Source of the DNA: Halanaerobiaceae bacterium ANBcell28
GTDB lineage: Bacteria > Bacillota > Halanaerobiia > Halanaerobiales > DTU029
Assembly: GCA_037623315.1 (NCBI GenBank)
Contig: JBBJJH010000021.1
Span: forward strand, 1 to 54,813
Length of the DNA: 54,813 nucleotides
Reading direction: 5' to 3'
Within the stretch, counting starts at the first letter, position 1; every line of letters starts with the position of its first letter. The position numbers and the translations under genes are program-made. Positions 45,033 to 54,707 of the stretch are shown piece after piece. Under the pieces are notes generated by a model. It searched no databases. It had not been told where the DNA came from and was given only the letters and a program-made list of their open reading frames with translations.

Positions 45033-45299
45033 ATGAAGATATCTGTAGAAAAAGCAAGTGAAGAAAAATTGAATCAATTAGGTGTACGGGATTGGCCGAT
45101 TTGGGAAAAAGAAGTGTCTGAGTTTCCCTGGCATTATGATAGTAAAGAAGTCTGTTTCATATTAGAGGGTAAGGTTATTGTGGAAACAGATGACGAAAAA
45201 GTGGAAATTAAAACTGGTGATTTGGTGGCTTTTCCAGCAGGATTAGATTGCAGATGGAATATATTGAAAGATATAAAGAAGCACTATAAGTTTTATTAA
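45033..45299 (+). CDS. small cupin protein
   Basis: 88 residues forming a single small cupin barrel of the cupin_3 (DUF861) type: WEKEVSEFPWHYDSKEVCFI, LEGKVIVETDDEKVEIKTGD and LVAFPAGLDCRWNI. Metal ligand candidates are the His of WHYD and the Glu of KEVC. AGGAGG ribosome site. No known substrate; lies between aspartate-family genes and likely in their operon. Confidence 0.8.
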   Translation: MKISVEKASEEKLNQLGVRDWPIWEKEVSEFPWHYDSKEVCFILEGKVIVETDDEKVEIKTGDLVAFPAGLDCRWNILKDIKKHYKFY

Positions 45300-45359
45300 T
45301 TTAACGTATATTCTGTTGTATGAGATTATTCATATAATAAAAGGAGGATTGATTTGTAA

Positions 45360-46223
45360 ATGAAAATAGATGGAGTATGGTTACCTATTATAACTCCCTT
45401 TAAAAATAATGAGCTTGATTTAAAGTCTTATAAAAAAATGATTGATTATTATCTTGAACAAGGAATAAGCGGTATTATTCCCTTAGGAACTACTGGCGAA
45501 TCTCCTACTGTAAATGATAAAGAATTTGAAGAGATTGTAAGTAAAACATTGGAATACGTGGATTCTAGAGTTCCTACTTTTGTTGGACTTGGAGGAAATG
45601 ATACTGATAAGCTTATAAAAAAAGTAAAGAAATTAGAGAAATATAATGTAGATGGAATCCTATCTGCCACTCCATATTATAGTAGACCATCTCAAGAAGG
45701 AATATATCAACATTTTTCTGCATTGGCAGAAGAAACAAATTTGGATATTATAGTTTATAATATTCCATACAGAACTGGTCGTAATATTGAAAATGAAACT
45801 ATTTTTCGTTTAGCGGAGATTAATAATATTTCAGCCATTAAGGATTGTTGTGGAGATATTAAACAATCAATGGAATTACTTAAAAATAAACCTGAAAACT
45901 TCTCTATTTTAACTGGGGAAGATCATTTGTTTTATTTTACATTAGTATATGGTGGTGATGGAGGAATTCTTGCTTCAGCACATATGAACGCAGAAGCGTA
46001 TTTAGAAATATATGAAAAAGTTAGGAACAACGATCATCAAGAAGCACTTAAAAAGTGGGAGGACATTAGTGATATTGTACCACTAATATTCAAAGAACCT
46101 AATCCTGCTCCTTTAAAATATTGTTTAAAGAAAATGGGATTGATTGAAAGTTCAGAACTTAGACTGCCTTTACTTGAAATATCTGAAGAATTAGAGAGAG
46201 AATTAGATCAGTTTTTATCCTAA
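45360..46223 (+). CDS. dapA: 4-hydroxy-tetrahydrodipicolinate synthase
   Basis: Condenses pyruvate and aspartate semialdehyde, the first committed lysine/diaminopimelate step. 287 aa, normal. GVWLPIITPFKNNELD opening, LGTTGESPTVNDKEF pyruvate-binding loop, Tyr at about 133 (VYNIPYRTGRNIE), Schiff-base Lys161 (ISAIKDCCGDIKQS), same numbering as E. coli DapA. AAAGGAGGATTGATTTGTAA ribosome site. NAL-superfamily lookalikes exist, but neighbouring lysC, hom and aminotransferase support DapA. Confidence 0.9.
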   Translation: MKIDGVWLPIITPFKNNELDLKSYKKMIDYYLEQGISGIIPLGTTGESPTVNDKEFEEIVSKTLEYVDSRVPTFVGLGGNDTDKLIKKVKKLEKYNVDGILSATPYYSRPSQEGIYQHFSALAEETNLDIIVYNIPYRTGRNIENETIFRLAEINNISAIKDCCGDIKQSMELLKNKPENFSILTGEDHLFYFTLVYGGDGGILASAHMNAEAYLEIYEKVRNNDHQEALKKWEDISDIVPLIFKEPNPAPLKYCLKKMGLIESSELRLPLLEISEELERELDQFLS

Positions 46224-46247
46224 TAGAGATTAATTGAGTAATTTTAT

Positions 46248-46358
46248 AAAGCTATTTTTGGGATTAATTTTTTTAATGGATGTTAAGTTAATCTGTTAGT
46301 TTACTACTATGGTGTATAAATCATTTATAGTAATACTTTAATTCCTGAAAATAGCTTT
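46248..46358. repeat. fold-back element III / large hairpin after dapA
   Basis: AAAGCTATTTTTGGGATTAA (46248-46267) pairs with TTAATTCC..GAAAATAGCTTT (ending 46358), with an inner TTACTA/TAGTAA pair. It occupies the gap between dapA and the yhaO-like gene and could act as a terminator, being followed by AT-rich sequence. Confidence 0.5.
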
Positions 46359-46458
46359 TATAGATTATTATAATTACTTTAAAATGCTGTTATTTTTTTA
46401 ATCTTCTATTAAATATTCTATTTAATCTTTTATATAATAAGATTTGGAGGGGGAAAAA

Positions 46459-47775
46459 ATGCAGAAAATTAAGTTTTTACATACAGCAGATTTGCACCTT
46501 GGTAGCACTATGAATTTTGGAGGTAAATATCATGATGTAGTTGCAGATGTATTTGATAATGCAATATATAATTCTTTAATTAATATGGTTGATCTTGCTA
46601 TCGAAGAAAATGTAAATTTCATTTTAATCTCTGGTGATCTTTATGATCAAGAGTGTAGATCTGTTAATGCTAATGTTTTTTTTAACAAACAATGTCAACG
46701 TTTAGCCAATCATGGAATATCTATTTATATGATTGCCGGTAATCATGATCCCCTTAATAAATACAAGCAATTATTCGATTTACCTGAAAATGTATTTCTC
46801 TTCGATTGTGATAATCCAGATTTAAAAGAAGTTTATTTAAATGGTGAATTAATAGCCGCAATTTCTGGATGTTCTTATTCTAATAGAGCAGAATCCAGGA
46901 AAATGTATCAGAATTATCAAACAAAACCAGGAGTATGGAATATTGCCTTGTTACATACACAATTGGAAGCTAATAACAATAATTATGTACCTGTTAATTT
47001 ACAGGAATTATTAGCTATGGAAGAATTAAATTATTGGGCTTTGGGTCATATACATAAGAATAGCATTTTACATAATTCTATAAATCAGGCAGTAGTATAT
47101 CCTGGAATACCTCAAGGAAGAGATATGGGAGAACAAGGCATTAAAGGTTTTTATATGGTAGAATTAATACCAGATATGCAAGCAGTTATTAAGTTTATAC
47201 CAAGCTCTTCAATTGTATATCAACAAATAGAGATACCCATTGATTCTATTAGAGATGGAAATATTTCAGATTTACAGAATTTAATTACTGATATAAGTTC
47301 TGAATTATTAAATAATAATTTTTATTTGGAAAATGTAAATGATGTTAAGATAGAAGGATATGTTGTTGAATGGGTATTAATTGGTAGGGGTAATATTAGC
47401 ACTCTATTAAAAGATCAAGAAGAAGAATTAATTCCTCACCTTATTGATTATTTGCAGGACAAGCTTCTTAAAAACAAACCATTTATATGGACGAAATCAA
47501 TAATTAATCGCACTGCTCCTTTAATAAATGAAGAAAAACTTTTTAATAGTGTGGTATTTCAAGATATAAATAAAATTACGTCTTTACTCAAGGACAATGA
47601 TACTTTAAGAGCAGAATTATTAGATGAATTAGGTTTAATCTGGACAGATGACTTTGACCATGAAGAAGTAGACTATCTCAAGTTTAATCTTGATGAAGAA
47701 AAGTTTAGGTCAATTCTAGAGCAAGCCAGGCATTGTATTATAGAACAGCTATTGCAAAGGAGGGACTTGTCTTGA
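46459..47775 (+). CDS. YhaO/SbcD-like DNA repair exonuclease subunit
   Basis: A calcineurin-like metallophosphoesterase of the SbcD/Mre11/YhaO group, 438 aa. It has the five metal motifs: HTADLHLGSTM, LISGDLYDQE, MIAGNHDPLNK, LLHTQL and ALGHIHKN. The C-terminal ~170 residues form the capping/partner-binding region. ATG 46459 sits behind GGAGGGGGAAAAA; the TTG at 46444 lies inside that ribosome site. Its stop overlaps the start of the ATPase gene, so the two subunits are made together. Likely role: nuclease half of a double-strand-break or stalled-fork processing complex. Confidence 0.9.
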   Translation: MQKIKFLHTADLHLGSTMNFGGKYHDVVADVFDNAIYNSLINMVDLAIEENVNFILISGDLYDQECRSVNANVFFNKQCQRLANHGISIYMIAGNHDPLNKYKQLFDLPENVFLFDCDNPDLKEVYLNGELIAAISGCSYSNRAESRKMYQNYQTKPGVWNIALLHTQLEANNNNYVPVNLQELLAMEELNYWALGHIHKNSILHNSINQAVVYPGIPQGRDMGEQGIKGFYMVELIPDMQAVIKFIPSSSIVYQQIEIPIDSIRDGNISDLQNLITDISSELLNNNFYLENVNDVKIEGYVVEWVLIGRGNISTLLKDQEEELIPHLIDYLQDKLLKNKPFIWTKSIINRTAPLINEEKLFNSVVFQDINKITSLLKDNDTLRAELLDELGLIWTDDFDHEEVDYLKFNLDEEKFRSILEQARHCIIEQLLQRRDLS

Positions 47776-50651
47776 ATATAAAGCGTCTTTTTATTAGGGA
47801 TTTTGGTATTTTCAATAATCAATTAATTGATGACATAAATTCCGGAATTGTTGTGGTTGGTGGACTTAATAGAGCAGGGAAGACAACCTTTTTACATATA
47901 TTAAGACATTTAGCATATGGTTTTCCAAGAAGGGAAAATTTCCCTCCCGCTAGAGAGAAACATGAAGTAGAGGCTATTATTGATATTGATTCTAATGAGA
48001 TAGTAAATGTTCATTTAAAAGGTTTTGCTGAGCCAAAAGTAAGTAGTGTTGATTCTTTTAAAGATTATAATTCTCTTAGGAATATATACGGTGGATTGGA
48101 TTCTTTTACTTATCATCAGTTATTTACAATTAGTCTAGATGAACTTCAAATTAATATAGATAATAAAGAAATTGAAAAATTGCAATCTATTTTTCTTGGT
48201 GCTGGTTTGAAAGAGTTTATTTTATTACCACAAATTGAAGAATTGTTTTCAAAAGAGGCTGATAAAATAGGTGGTACTAAAGGTGATCCAAAAGTAAGAG
48301 AGTTTAAACCATATTATAAACAAATAAAGGATGCCCTCCTACTTAGAGAAAAGGCATCTAATCAATTAAGTATATATCAAGAGAAAAAAGCAGAATTGGC
48401 TAATGTTGAAGATAGTATAAAAGAATATCAAGATAAAATCAATATAAGAGAAAATGAATTGAAATGTTTAGATATATTAATGTCAAATTATAATTCATAT
48501 AAAAAGATTAAAGAATTAGAATCAAGAATAAATATTTCTGAAGTACAGGAATGTTTAAATGATAATAAATATTATTATCCAGAAAGAGCCAGTAACATAT
48601 TAGTTAAATACCAAAATAAACGTGATGAAATTAATAGGAAAAAGTCAATATTAAAACAAAAAATGGGTATAGAATCTATTGATACTATAAAAGCTAATTA
48701 TAATACTTATAAAAAAGATATTAAAGTAATTAGTGAAAAATATTCTGGTATCAAGGAAAAAATTAGATTTGTTCAACAAAAAGATAATGAAATTAGTGAA
48801 ATTGAGAATGATTTAAAGATAGCATTAAATGATGTTAATGAAGACTGGAAAGGCGATCTGAAAAAAATAAAACATATAAAAACAGATGAAATTAGTTTAG
48901 TAGATTTGCAAGAGAAAATAAACAAACACCAAAAAATATCTTTTAAACTTGAAGAGGCTAATGAAAAATCATTAGAATTAGAAGAAAGAAAAAATCAGTT
49001 ACTTCAATCAATGGATTCCTTAAAAGTAAGGGAACCCAAGAAAAGATTAAAATCATATTTTTTAATATCCATAGGATTTATAGGTGTTGGAGCTGCTCTT
49101 TCTTTTATAAATACTTTTTTTGCTTTGCTTCCTTTAACAGGTATTTTAGGCTTAAGTATTTATTATTTTTATATATATTCTCTTGACAGAGGATATCTTA
49201 CATATAAAGAAAGCTCAGCTAGTGAGGTTCATGATTTAGAACATAAAATTCTGTCTCTTGAAAAGAAAATTAAAAAATATAAAACTAAATTAGAACCCCT
49301 AGGAGAAACACTTAGCAAATATAAAGTTTCCTTTGGTCTAACAAATGATTCATCTGTGGAATTAATTAAAGAGTTTTTCAGGGTTATTAAAGATACGAAG
49401 AGCAAATTCAGCAAACTAGAGGATGACAAGAAATTATTAGCATCCGAAAAAGAACAGTTAGAAAATGATTTGAAACATATGTATAAAACCTTAGCTAATT
49501 TTAATGAAATTATTTCTCTAGAAAGTATAGATAAAGAGAAACTATATCAAGAAAGTGTTTTACTCTTTACTCAATTTGAGCAGTTGATGAAATGCTTAAA
49601 CGACATTTCTGATCACTTTACTCTTGAAGAAGAAATTTTGGAAATCAAAAAAGAAGCGGAAGAGTTATTTGAAGACAGTGCTTTTGTTTATAATCCTGAA
49701 AGCAATATAATAAATAGTATAGAAGAATATATGAATTTATCCAGGATTAAGAATGAATACCTTTCTTTACAAAGAGAATTTAATCAAGTTGAAGAACAGT
49801 TTAAGGCTATTTTCAATACAGAAATGATACATGAAATATTTGAAAACTACTTTCAATTTAATAAAGAAAATTTCGACTTAACAGATTTTGGAACTTTTTA
49901 TCAGCGAATAAGATTTCTTTATGATAGGTATATTTCTTTAGATAATCTTGAAGCAGAATACAACTCTACTAAGGAAAGTTTATTCAATACTAAAGAAGAT
50001 CTGAAAAATTTAAATAAAAGAGAGCAAAATCTAAAAAATAATCTTTTGGATTTGTCATCTGATGAAAAATTAAAGAAAGCAAGTATAATTATAGATGAAT
50101 CTAGACAGGATTTATCTTTATTAGCTGAAAAATATGCTGTAAATAAAACTGCAGAATATATATTGAAAAAAGTAAGAGAAACATTTATTGAACAAACTAA
50201 GAATAAATTATTATCTGGTGCTAGCCAATATTTTAAAAAGATTACTAATGGTGAATATAAGGCTATCTTACCTGTTGAGAATATAATGAAAGGTGATTTT
50301 CAAGCCTTATTAAGTGATGGAAATGTGCAGGATAGTACTGGAACATTAAGTAGGGGTACTTCAGAACAATTATTTTTAGCTGTTAGAATTAATAGGATAC
50401 GTGAGATTAAGCCAGCTTTACCGGTAATAGTTGATGATAGTTTTGTTAATTTTGATAATTTCCATCTTGCTGAAACAGTTAAGATACTAAAAGAGCTATC
50501 AAAAACTCATCAGATATTTGTTCTTACTTGTCATCCTCATTTCATTAATCTTTTTGAAGATGATCATAATACACAATATTGGCAGTTAGATAAAGGGCAT
50601 TTTGCTCAGACATCAAAAAATGATTTGATAAATTACTTGCAAAGAAGATAA
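47772..50651 (+). CDS. YhaN/SbcC-like AAA ATPase with coiled coils and membrane hairpin
   Basis: A 959-residue ABC/SMC-type ATPase, partner of the preceding nuclease. Walker A GGLNRAGKTTFLHILRHLAYG (about 31-51) follows the KRLFIRDFGIFNNQLID strand. Long coiled coils cover about 190-420 and 480-800. Between them (about 425-470) lie two hydrophobic helices (FLISIGFIGVGAALSFI and LLPLTGILGLSIYYFYIY), as reported for YhaN, which suggest membrane anchoring instead of a zinc hook. The C-terminal lobe has the signature LSRGTSEQLFLAVRINRI and Walker B PVIVDDSFVNFD. The start is TTG 47772 overlapping the yhaO TGA, with AAAGGAGGG 7-8 bases upstream. Confidence 0.88.
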   Translation: MNIKRLFIRDFGIFNNQLIDDINSGIVVVGGLNRAGKTTFLHILRHLAYGFPRRENFPPAREKHEVEAIIDIDSNEIVNVHLKGFAEPKVSSVDSFKDYNSLRNIYGGLDSFTYHQLFTISLDELQINIDNKEIEKLQSIFLGAGLKEFILLPQIEELFSKEADKIGGTKGDPKVREFKPYYKQIKDALLLREKASNQLSIYQEKKAELANVEDSIKEYQDKINIRENELKCLDILMSNYNSYKKIKELESRINISEVQECLNDNKYYYPERASNILVKYQNKRDEINRKKSILKQKMGIESIDTIKANYNTYKKDIKVISEKYSGIKEKIRFVQQKDNEISEIENDLKIALNDVNEDWKGDLKKIKHIKTDEISLVDLQEKINKHQKISFKLEEANEKSLELEERKNQLLQSMDSLKVREPKKRLKSYFLISIGFIGVGAALSFINTFFALLPLTGILGLSIYYFYIYSLDRGYLTYKESSASEVHDLEHKILSLEKKIKKYKTKLEPLGETLSKYKVSFGLTNDSSVELIKEFFRVIKDTKSKFSKLEDDKKLLASEKEQLENDLKHMYKTLANFNEIISLESIDKEKLYQESVLLFTQFEQLMKCLNDISDHFTLEEEILEIKKEAEELFEDSAFVYNPESNIINSIEEYMNLSRIKNEYLSLQREFNQVEEQFKAIFNTEMIHEIFENYFQFNKENFDLTDFGTFYQRIRFLYDRYISLDNLEAEYNSTKESLFNTKEDLKNLNKREQNLKNNLLDLSSDEKLKKASIIIDESRQDLSLLAEKYAVNKTAEYILKKVRETFIEQTKNKLLSGASQYFKKITNGEYKAILPVENIMKGDFQALLSDGNVQDSTGTLSRGTSEQLFLAVRINRIREIKPALPVIVDDSFVNFDNFHLAETVKILKELSKTHQIFVLTCHPHFINLFEDDHNTQYWQLDKGHFAQTSKNDLINYLQRR

Positions 50652-50698
50652 ATTTACGAGTATAAATATAATAGAATTTTCAAGGAGCGAGATATGAA

Positions 50699-51490
50699 AT
50701 GAATTTAGATAAGGTATATCAAGGAATTGAAGAATTGATGAGAAAAGTTGGAAAATATCAGCTTTCAACTTTTAATCAAACTATAGAAATTGATACAAAG
50801 TCTTCTAAGAATGATTTGGTTACAAGTTCTGATAAGGAATCCGAGGAAATGATTGTATCCTATATAAAAGAAAATTTCCCCACTCACTCTATTTTTGCTG
50901 AAGAGGGTGGGGATTTAAGTAAAGATAGTGAATATAGGTGGATAATTGATCCTATTGATGGCACCAATAATTATGCCCATGGTTTACCTATCTTTACGAT
51001 ATCTGTTGCTTTGGAAAAGGAAGGACAAGTTGTATTGGCTTGTGTTTATTGCCCTACGCTTGATGAGTTTTTTCATGCTATTAAAAATAAAGGCGCATAT
51101 CTTAATAGGAAAAAAATAGATGTTTCTAAGCAAGAAGATATGTCAGAGGCGTTATTGGCTACTGGTTTTCCTTATGATAAGGCCATTAATCCTAATAATA
51201 ATATAGATAATTTTGTAAGGATTGTTCCGAATATTAGAGGCATAAGACGTACTGGCAGTGCTGCTTATGATCTTTGTAATGTTGCCAGGGGTGTTTTTGA
51301 TGGTTTTTGGGAACTACGTCTAAGTCTCTGGGATATTGCTGCTGCTAAGTTAATAATTGAAGAGGCTGGTGGTAAAGTTATTTTGATTAATAATAACAAT
51401 CGTATAAATATAGTTGCTGCCAATCAAAAACTATTGCTTTCACTATTAAATATATTGAATCAAGATGATTTTAAGGAGCTCTCTGAATAA
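50699..51490 (+). CDS. inositol monophosphatase family protein
   Basis: A 263-residue Mg2+/Li+-sensitive phosphatase fold: FAEEGGD (metal Glu), IIDPIDGTNNYAHGLPIF (DxxDG/T motif 1, about 82-99), LWDIAAAKLIIEEAGG (motif 2). Substrates in this family include inositol-1-phosphate, fructose-1,6-bisphosphate, NADP and PAP; sequence alone does not choose. ATG 50699 lies 11 bases after GGAG; the protein's first residues MNLDKVYQGIEELMRKV fit the family. Its 3' end overlaps the convergent SOD gene by 20 bases. Confidence 0.9.
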   Translation: MNLDKVYQGIEELMRKVGKYQLSTFNQTIEIDTKSSKNDLVTSSDKESEEMIVSYIKENFPTHSIFAEEGGDLSKDSEYRWIIDPIDGTNNYAHGLPIFTISVALEKEGQVVLACVYCPTLDEFFHAIKNKGAYLNRKKIDVSKQEDMSEALLATGFPYDKAINPNNNIDNFVRIVPNIRGIRRTGSAAYDLCNVARGVFDGFWELRLSLWDIAAAKLIIEEAGGKVILINNNNRINIVAANQKLLLSLLNILNQDDFKELSE

Positions 51491-51962
51491 CACCACAGGC
51501 TAAACGTCTACCAGCGTCTCCGTCAGGTTGTGTTCGATAATCATTTGGGTTTTCATGAATTATAACTGTCAAACCGACAACGTCTTCTGGTTTAAAACGG
51601 TTAGTAAAGAAACACATTCTTGCCAGTCCGTTGTTAGAGAAAAGAACTGGAAAATCTCCTGCATGATTACCATGTGGTTGGCCATCGGGAGCCCAGTGGC
51701 CTCCTGCATCCTGGAATGGGTCTTCGGGATCACTGATTCTACATGTTCCATGTTCATGAATATGAAAACCGTGAGGGCCGATTGGGTTTCCATTATCAGC
51801 TGGCTGGTAAGGTGGGAGACCTTTTACTCGAACACAGACATCTGTACCTCCAGGTACATCATAGAAATATACTGTTCCTCTAATAGCTGGTGCAAGTGGT
51901 CCTCCTTGTATATAGGCTATAACAGGTGCATAATGTCTTCTTCTAAATAATATTTTAATCAC
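51471..51962 (-). CDS. sodC: Cu/Zn superoxide dismutase family protein
   Basis: 163 aa with all Cu/Zn-SOD ligands visible: GFHIHEHGTC (two Cu His, and the disulfide Cys), GGHWAPDGQPHGNHAGDFP (bridging and Zn His plus Zn Asp), VIIHENPNDY (fourth Cu His), and GDAGRRLACGVI (active-site Arg and second Cys). No signal peptide: it opens MIKILFRRRHYAPVIAYIQG, so a cytosolic or surface role is indicated, as in other spore-former homologues. On its coding strand AGGTGATT precedes the ATG. The plus-strand frame across it is a shadow. Convergent overlap of 20 bases with the IMPase gene. Confidence 0.9.
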   Translation of the reverse strand: MIKILFRRRHYAPVIAYIQGGPLAPAIRGTVYFYDVPGGTDVCVRVKGLPPYQPADNGNPIGPHGFHIHEHGTCRISDPEDPFQDAGGHWAPDGQPHGNHAGDFPVLFSNNGLARMCFFTNRFKPEDVVGLTVIIHENPNDYRTQPDGDAGRRLACGVIQRAP

Positions 51963-52248
51963 CTCCCATATAGTAGAGAATCAAAAATATAAGGTCATTT
52001 GTTTTAGATAATATTTATATGTTTAGATTTTTTAAATATAATATAATCTATAATATGTTTTCATTTACTTTTTGTTAATTAAGCCTCTTTCATAATAAAT
52101 CAATCAGCAAAAACAACGTCTTTAATGCTGCCTTAATTATTTATGAAATAAAAGTCAATTAGGAAAGATCCATTTATATATGCTTAATTATAAGTAGCTT
52201 ATATTTTTAAAAAATACAAAACACTTAGATTAAGGAAGGGTAGGATAC
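51963..52248. other. divergent intergenic region
   Basis: A 286-base AT-rich gap between the divergent SOD and HAD genes. It must hold both promoters (TATAAT-like hexamers occur on both strands near 52035-52055), but I cannot assign a convincing -35/-10 pair, and no hairpin or ORF stands out. Confidence 0.5.
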
Positions 52249-53049
52249 ATGCAATTAAATGAACTTAATAAAAAGAAATGTTTTTTGTTGGATATGGATG
52301 GTACTATTTATTTAAGCAATGATTTGATTGATGGTGCTAAGGATTTCGTTAATTTACTTAAAAGTAGTGATAAGGATTTTTATTTTTTTACTAATAATTC
52401 ATCAAAAAGCTCTGCTGATTACGTAAATAAATTATCTCGACTTGGAATAGAAATAGAAGAAAAACGAATCATTACTTCTGGTGAAGTTACAATAGATTAT
52501 ATTTTAAAGAAAAAAAATAACCCTCTAGTTTATTTATTGGGAACACCTTCTTTAGAAAAGCAGTTTTTAGATAAGGGAATAAGAATAACTAAGAACAAGG
52601 ATGATAATATAGATTTTCTTGTATTAGCTTTTGACACTAGTTTAGATTATAAGAAATTATGGGATGCTCATGATCTGATATTAAGGGGAGTAGAATATTT
52701 AGCAACTAACCCTGATTATGTTTGTCCACTTGCTGGGGGAAAATCAATGCCTGATTGTGGTGCGATGATAAATCTCTTGAAAACTTCAACAGGGAAAGAG
52801 CCACTTGTTATTGGCAAACCTAATACTCTAATGGTTGATTATATTATTGATAAAACAGGATTAGAAAGAAAAGAATTTGTAATGATGGGAGATAGATTAT
52901 ATACAGATATTCAAACAGCAATAAATGCCCAGATAAGTAGCGTACTTGTTTTAAGTGGTGAATCTACAAAAAAAGATGTACTTACTGCAAAGCAGGATCC
53001 TGATTTCTTGATTAATAGTGTTAAAGACTTACTTGAAGTATTAAACTAA
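52249..53049 (+). CDS. HAD-IIA (NagD/AraL-type) phosphatase
   Basis: 266 aa. Motif I FLLDMDGTIYLSNDLIDGA, motif II FFTNNSSKS, the C2a cap with VLAFDTSLDYKKLWDAHDLI, Lys of motif III in VIGKPNTLM and motif IV VMMGDRLYTDIQTAINAQIS: complete. This subgroup dephosphorylates sugar phosphates, p-nitrophenyl phosphate or glycerol-phosphate/phosphoglycolate-type damage products. The next gene is glycerol kinase (155 bases on), which hints at a glycerol-3-phosphate link, but that is inference. ATG follows GGAAGGGTAGGATAC. Confidence 0.9.
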   Translation: MQLNELNKKKCFLLDMDGTIYLSNDLIDGAKDFVNLLKSSDKDFYFFTNNSSKSSADYVNKLSRLGIEIEEKRIITSGEVTIDYILKKKNNPLVYLLGTPSLEKQFLDKGIRITKNKDDNIDFLVLAFDTSLDYKKLWDAHDLILRGVEYLATNPDYVCPLAGGKSMPDCGAMINLLKTSTGKEPLVIGKPNTLMVDYIIDKTGLERKEFVMMGDRLYTDIQTAINAQISSVLVLSGESTKKDVLTAKQDPDFLINSVKDLLEVLN

Positions 53050-53203
53050 TCTATTTTTATTTTAATTACAGAAATATTTAAAAAGATATTCTACTTGGAC
53101 CAATTAGTCTTACATAGTATAAATAATATCCAAATGAAATATTTTTAAAAAAACGATGATTAATTTTCTATGGAATTATAAATATATTTTGGGGGTTAGG
53201 GCT

Positions 53204-54706
53204 ATGAGAGAGAAGTATATATTGGCTATTGATCAGGGTACTAGTAGTTCAAGAGCTATAATCTATAATAAGCAAGGAATTGAGATAGGGAAAGCTCAAA
53301 AAGAATTTAAACAGATATATCCTATATCTGGATGGGTTGAGCATAATCCTGAAGACATTTGGCGTTCTGTAATTGATGTTATAGAAGAAGCTTTAAAAAG
53401 AGCTGAAATTACAGCTGATCAATTAAGTGCTATTGGAATTACTAATCAGCGTGAAACTACCGTTATATGGGATAAATATACAGGTAAACCTGTCTATAAT
53501 GCAATTGTATGGCAATGTAGAAGAAGTACTGAGATATGTCATAATCTTAAAAAAAGTGGATTAGAGAGTTTTTTTAAAAATAAAACCGGACTCTTATTAG
53601 ATCCTTATTTTTCAGCTACTAAGATAAAGTGGGTACTGGATAATGTTGAAGGAGTTCGTTCGAGAGCAGAAAAAGGGGATTTGCTTTTTGGTACTATTGA
53701 CAGCTGGCTGATCTGGAAATTGACTGCTGGTAAAATACATATTACTGATTATACCAACGCTTCAAGAACTCTGATTTATAATATTCATGAACTAGCCTGG
53801 GATGATGAATTGCTAAAAGTACTAGAAATTCCCAAGACTCTTTTACCTGAAGTAAAACCCAATAGTGAGATATATGGATATACTTCAGAAAACGTATTTT
53901 TTGGTGAAAAGATTGCTATATCAGGTATAGCAGGTGATCAACAAGCAGCAACTTTTGGCCAAGGTTGTTTTGAGAAAGGTATGAGCAAAATTACTTTTGG
54001 TACTGGCAGTTTTATGTTGATGAATACCGGTGATATTCCAGTATCCTCTCAAAAAGGATTACTAACAACTATAGCTTATGGTCTTGATAATCAAATTACA
54101 TATGCACTTGAAGGAAGTGTTTTTAATGCTGGCACAGCTATACAATGGCTTCGTGATGAGTTGAATATGCTAGATGAATCAGCTGATTCTAAATATTTTG
54201 CAGAAAAAGTTGATAATACAAATGGAGTATATATTGTACCTGCTTTTACTGGCTTAGGGGCTCCTTATTGGGATCCTGATGCTAGAGGTACTATAGTTGG
54301 TTTATCCAGGGGTAGTAATAAAAATCATTTGATAAGGGCAACGCTTGAATCTTTGGTATATCAGAGTCAGGATTTATTAAAGGCAATGATAGAAGATTCA
54401 AAACTTAATTTAAAAGATATTAAGGTAGATGGTGGTGCTTCAGCTAATGATTTTATTTTGCAGTTTTTAGCTGATATTAGTCAAACAAGAGTTGAACGTC
54501 CACTTAACACTGAAACTACGTCTTTAGGTGCAGCATATCTAGCTGGACTGGCTATCGGGATATGGAATGATAAAAAAGAGCTATTGGAAATAAGAGAAGT
54601 TGACAAAGTCTTTAATTCTCAATTGCAAGAGCTAGAAAGAAAAGAATTATATCAAGGTTGGAAGAGAGCAATTGACACTACACTTACTTGGAGTAAAACT
54701 AAGTAG
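53204..54706 (+). CDS. glpK: glycerol kinase
   Basis: FGGY-family kinase, 500 aa, converting glycerol to glycerol-3-phosphate. [19 protein letters not shown] opening, [13 protein letters not shown] and [13 protein letters not shown] (substrate loop), the FGGY signature region [20 protein letters not shown] and the phosphate loop [15 protein letters not shown]. The ATG at 53204 sits 8 bases after GGGGGTTAGG and matches the conserved N-terminus; a TTG/ATG-rich extension from 53156 is not homologous. No glpF or glpD follows inside the window. Confidence 0.95.
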   Translation: MREKYILAIDQGTSSSRAIIYNKQGIEIGKAQKEFKQIYPISGWVEHNPEDIWRSVIDVIEEALKRAEITADQLSAIGITNQRETTVIWDKYTGKPVYNAIVWQCRRSTEICHNLKKSGLESFFKNKTGLLLDPYFSATKIKWVLDNVEGVRSRAEKGDLLFGTIDSWLIWKLTAGKIHITDYTNASRTLIYNIHELAWDDELLKVLEIPKTLLPEVKPNSEIYGYTSENVFFGEKIAISGIAGDQQAATFGQGCFEKGMSKITFGTGSFMLMNTGDIPVSSQKGLLTTIAYGLDNQITYALEGSVFNAGTAIQWLRDELNMLDESADSKYFAEKVDNTNGVYIVPAFTGLGAPYWDPDARGTIVGLSRGSNKNHLIRATLESLVYQSQDLLKAMIEDSKLNLKDIKVDGGASANDFILQFLADISQTRVERPLNTETTSLGAAYLAGLAIGIWNDKKELLEIREVDKVFNSQLQELERKELYQGWKRAIDTTLTWSKTK

Positions 54707-54707
54707 T

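Noticed and set aside
51528-51950. 140-aa plus-strand ORF opposite the SOD gene
   Set aside because: It is the antisense shadow of the SOD gene, whose complete metal-ligand pattern settles the strand.
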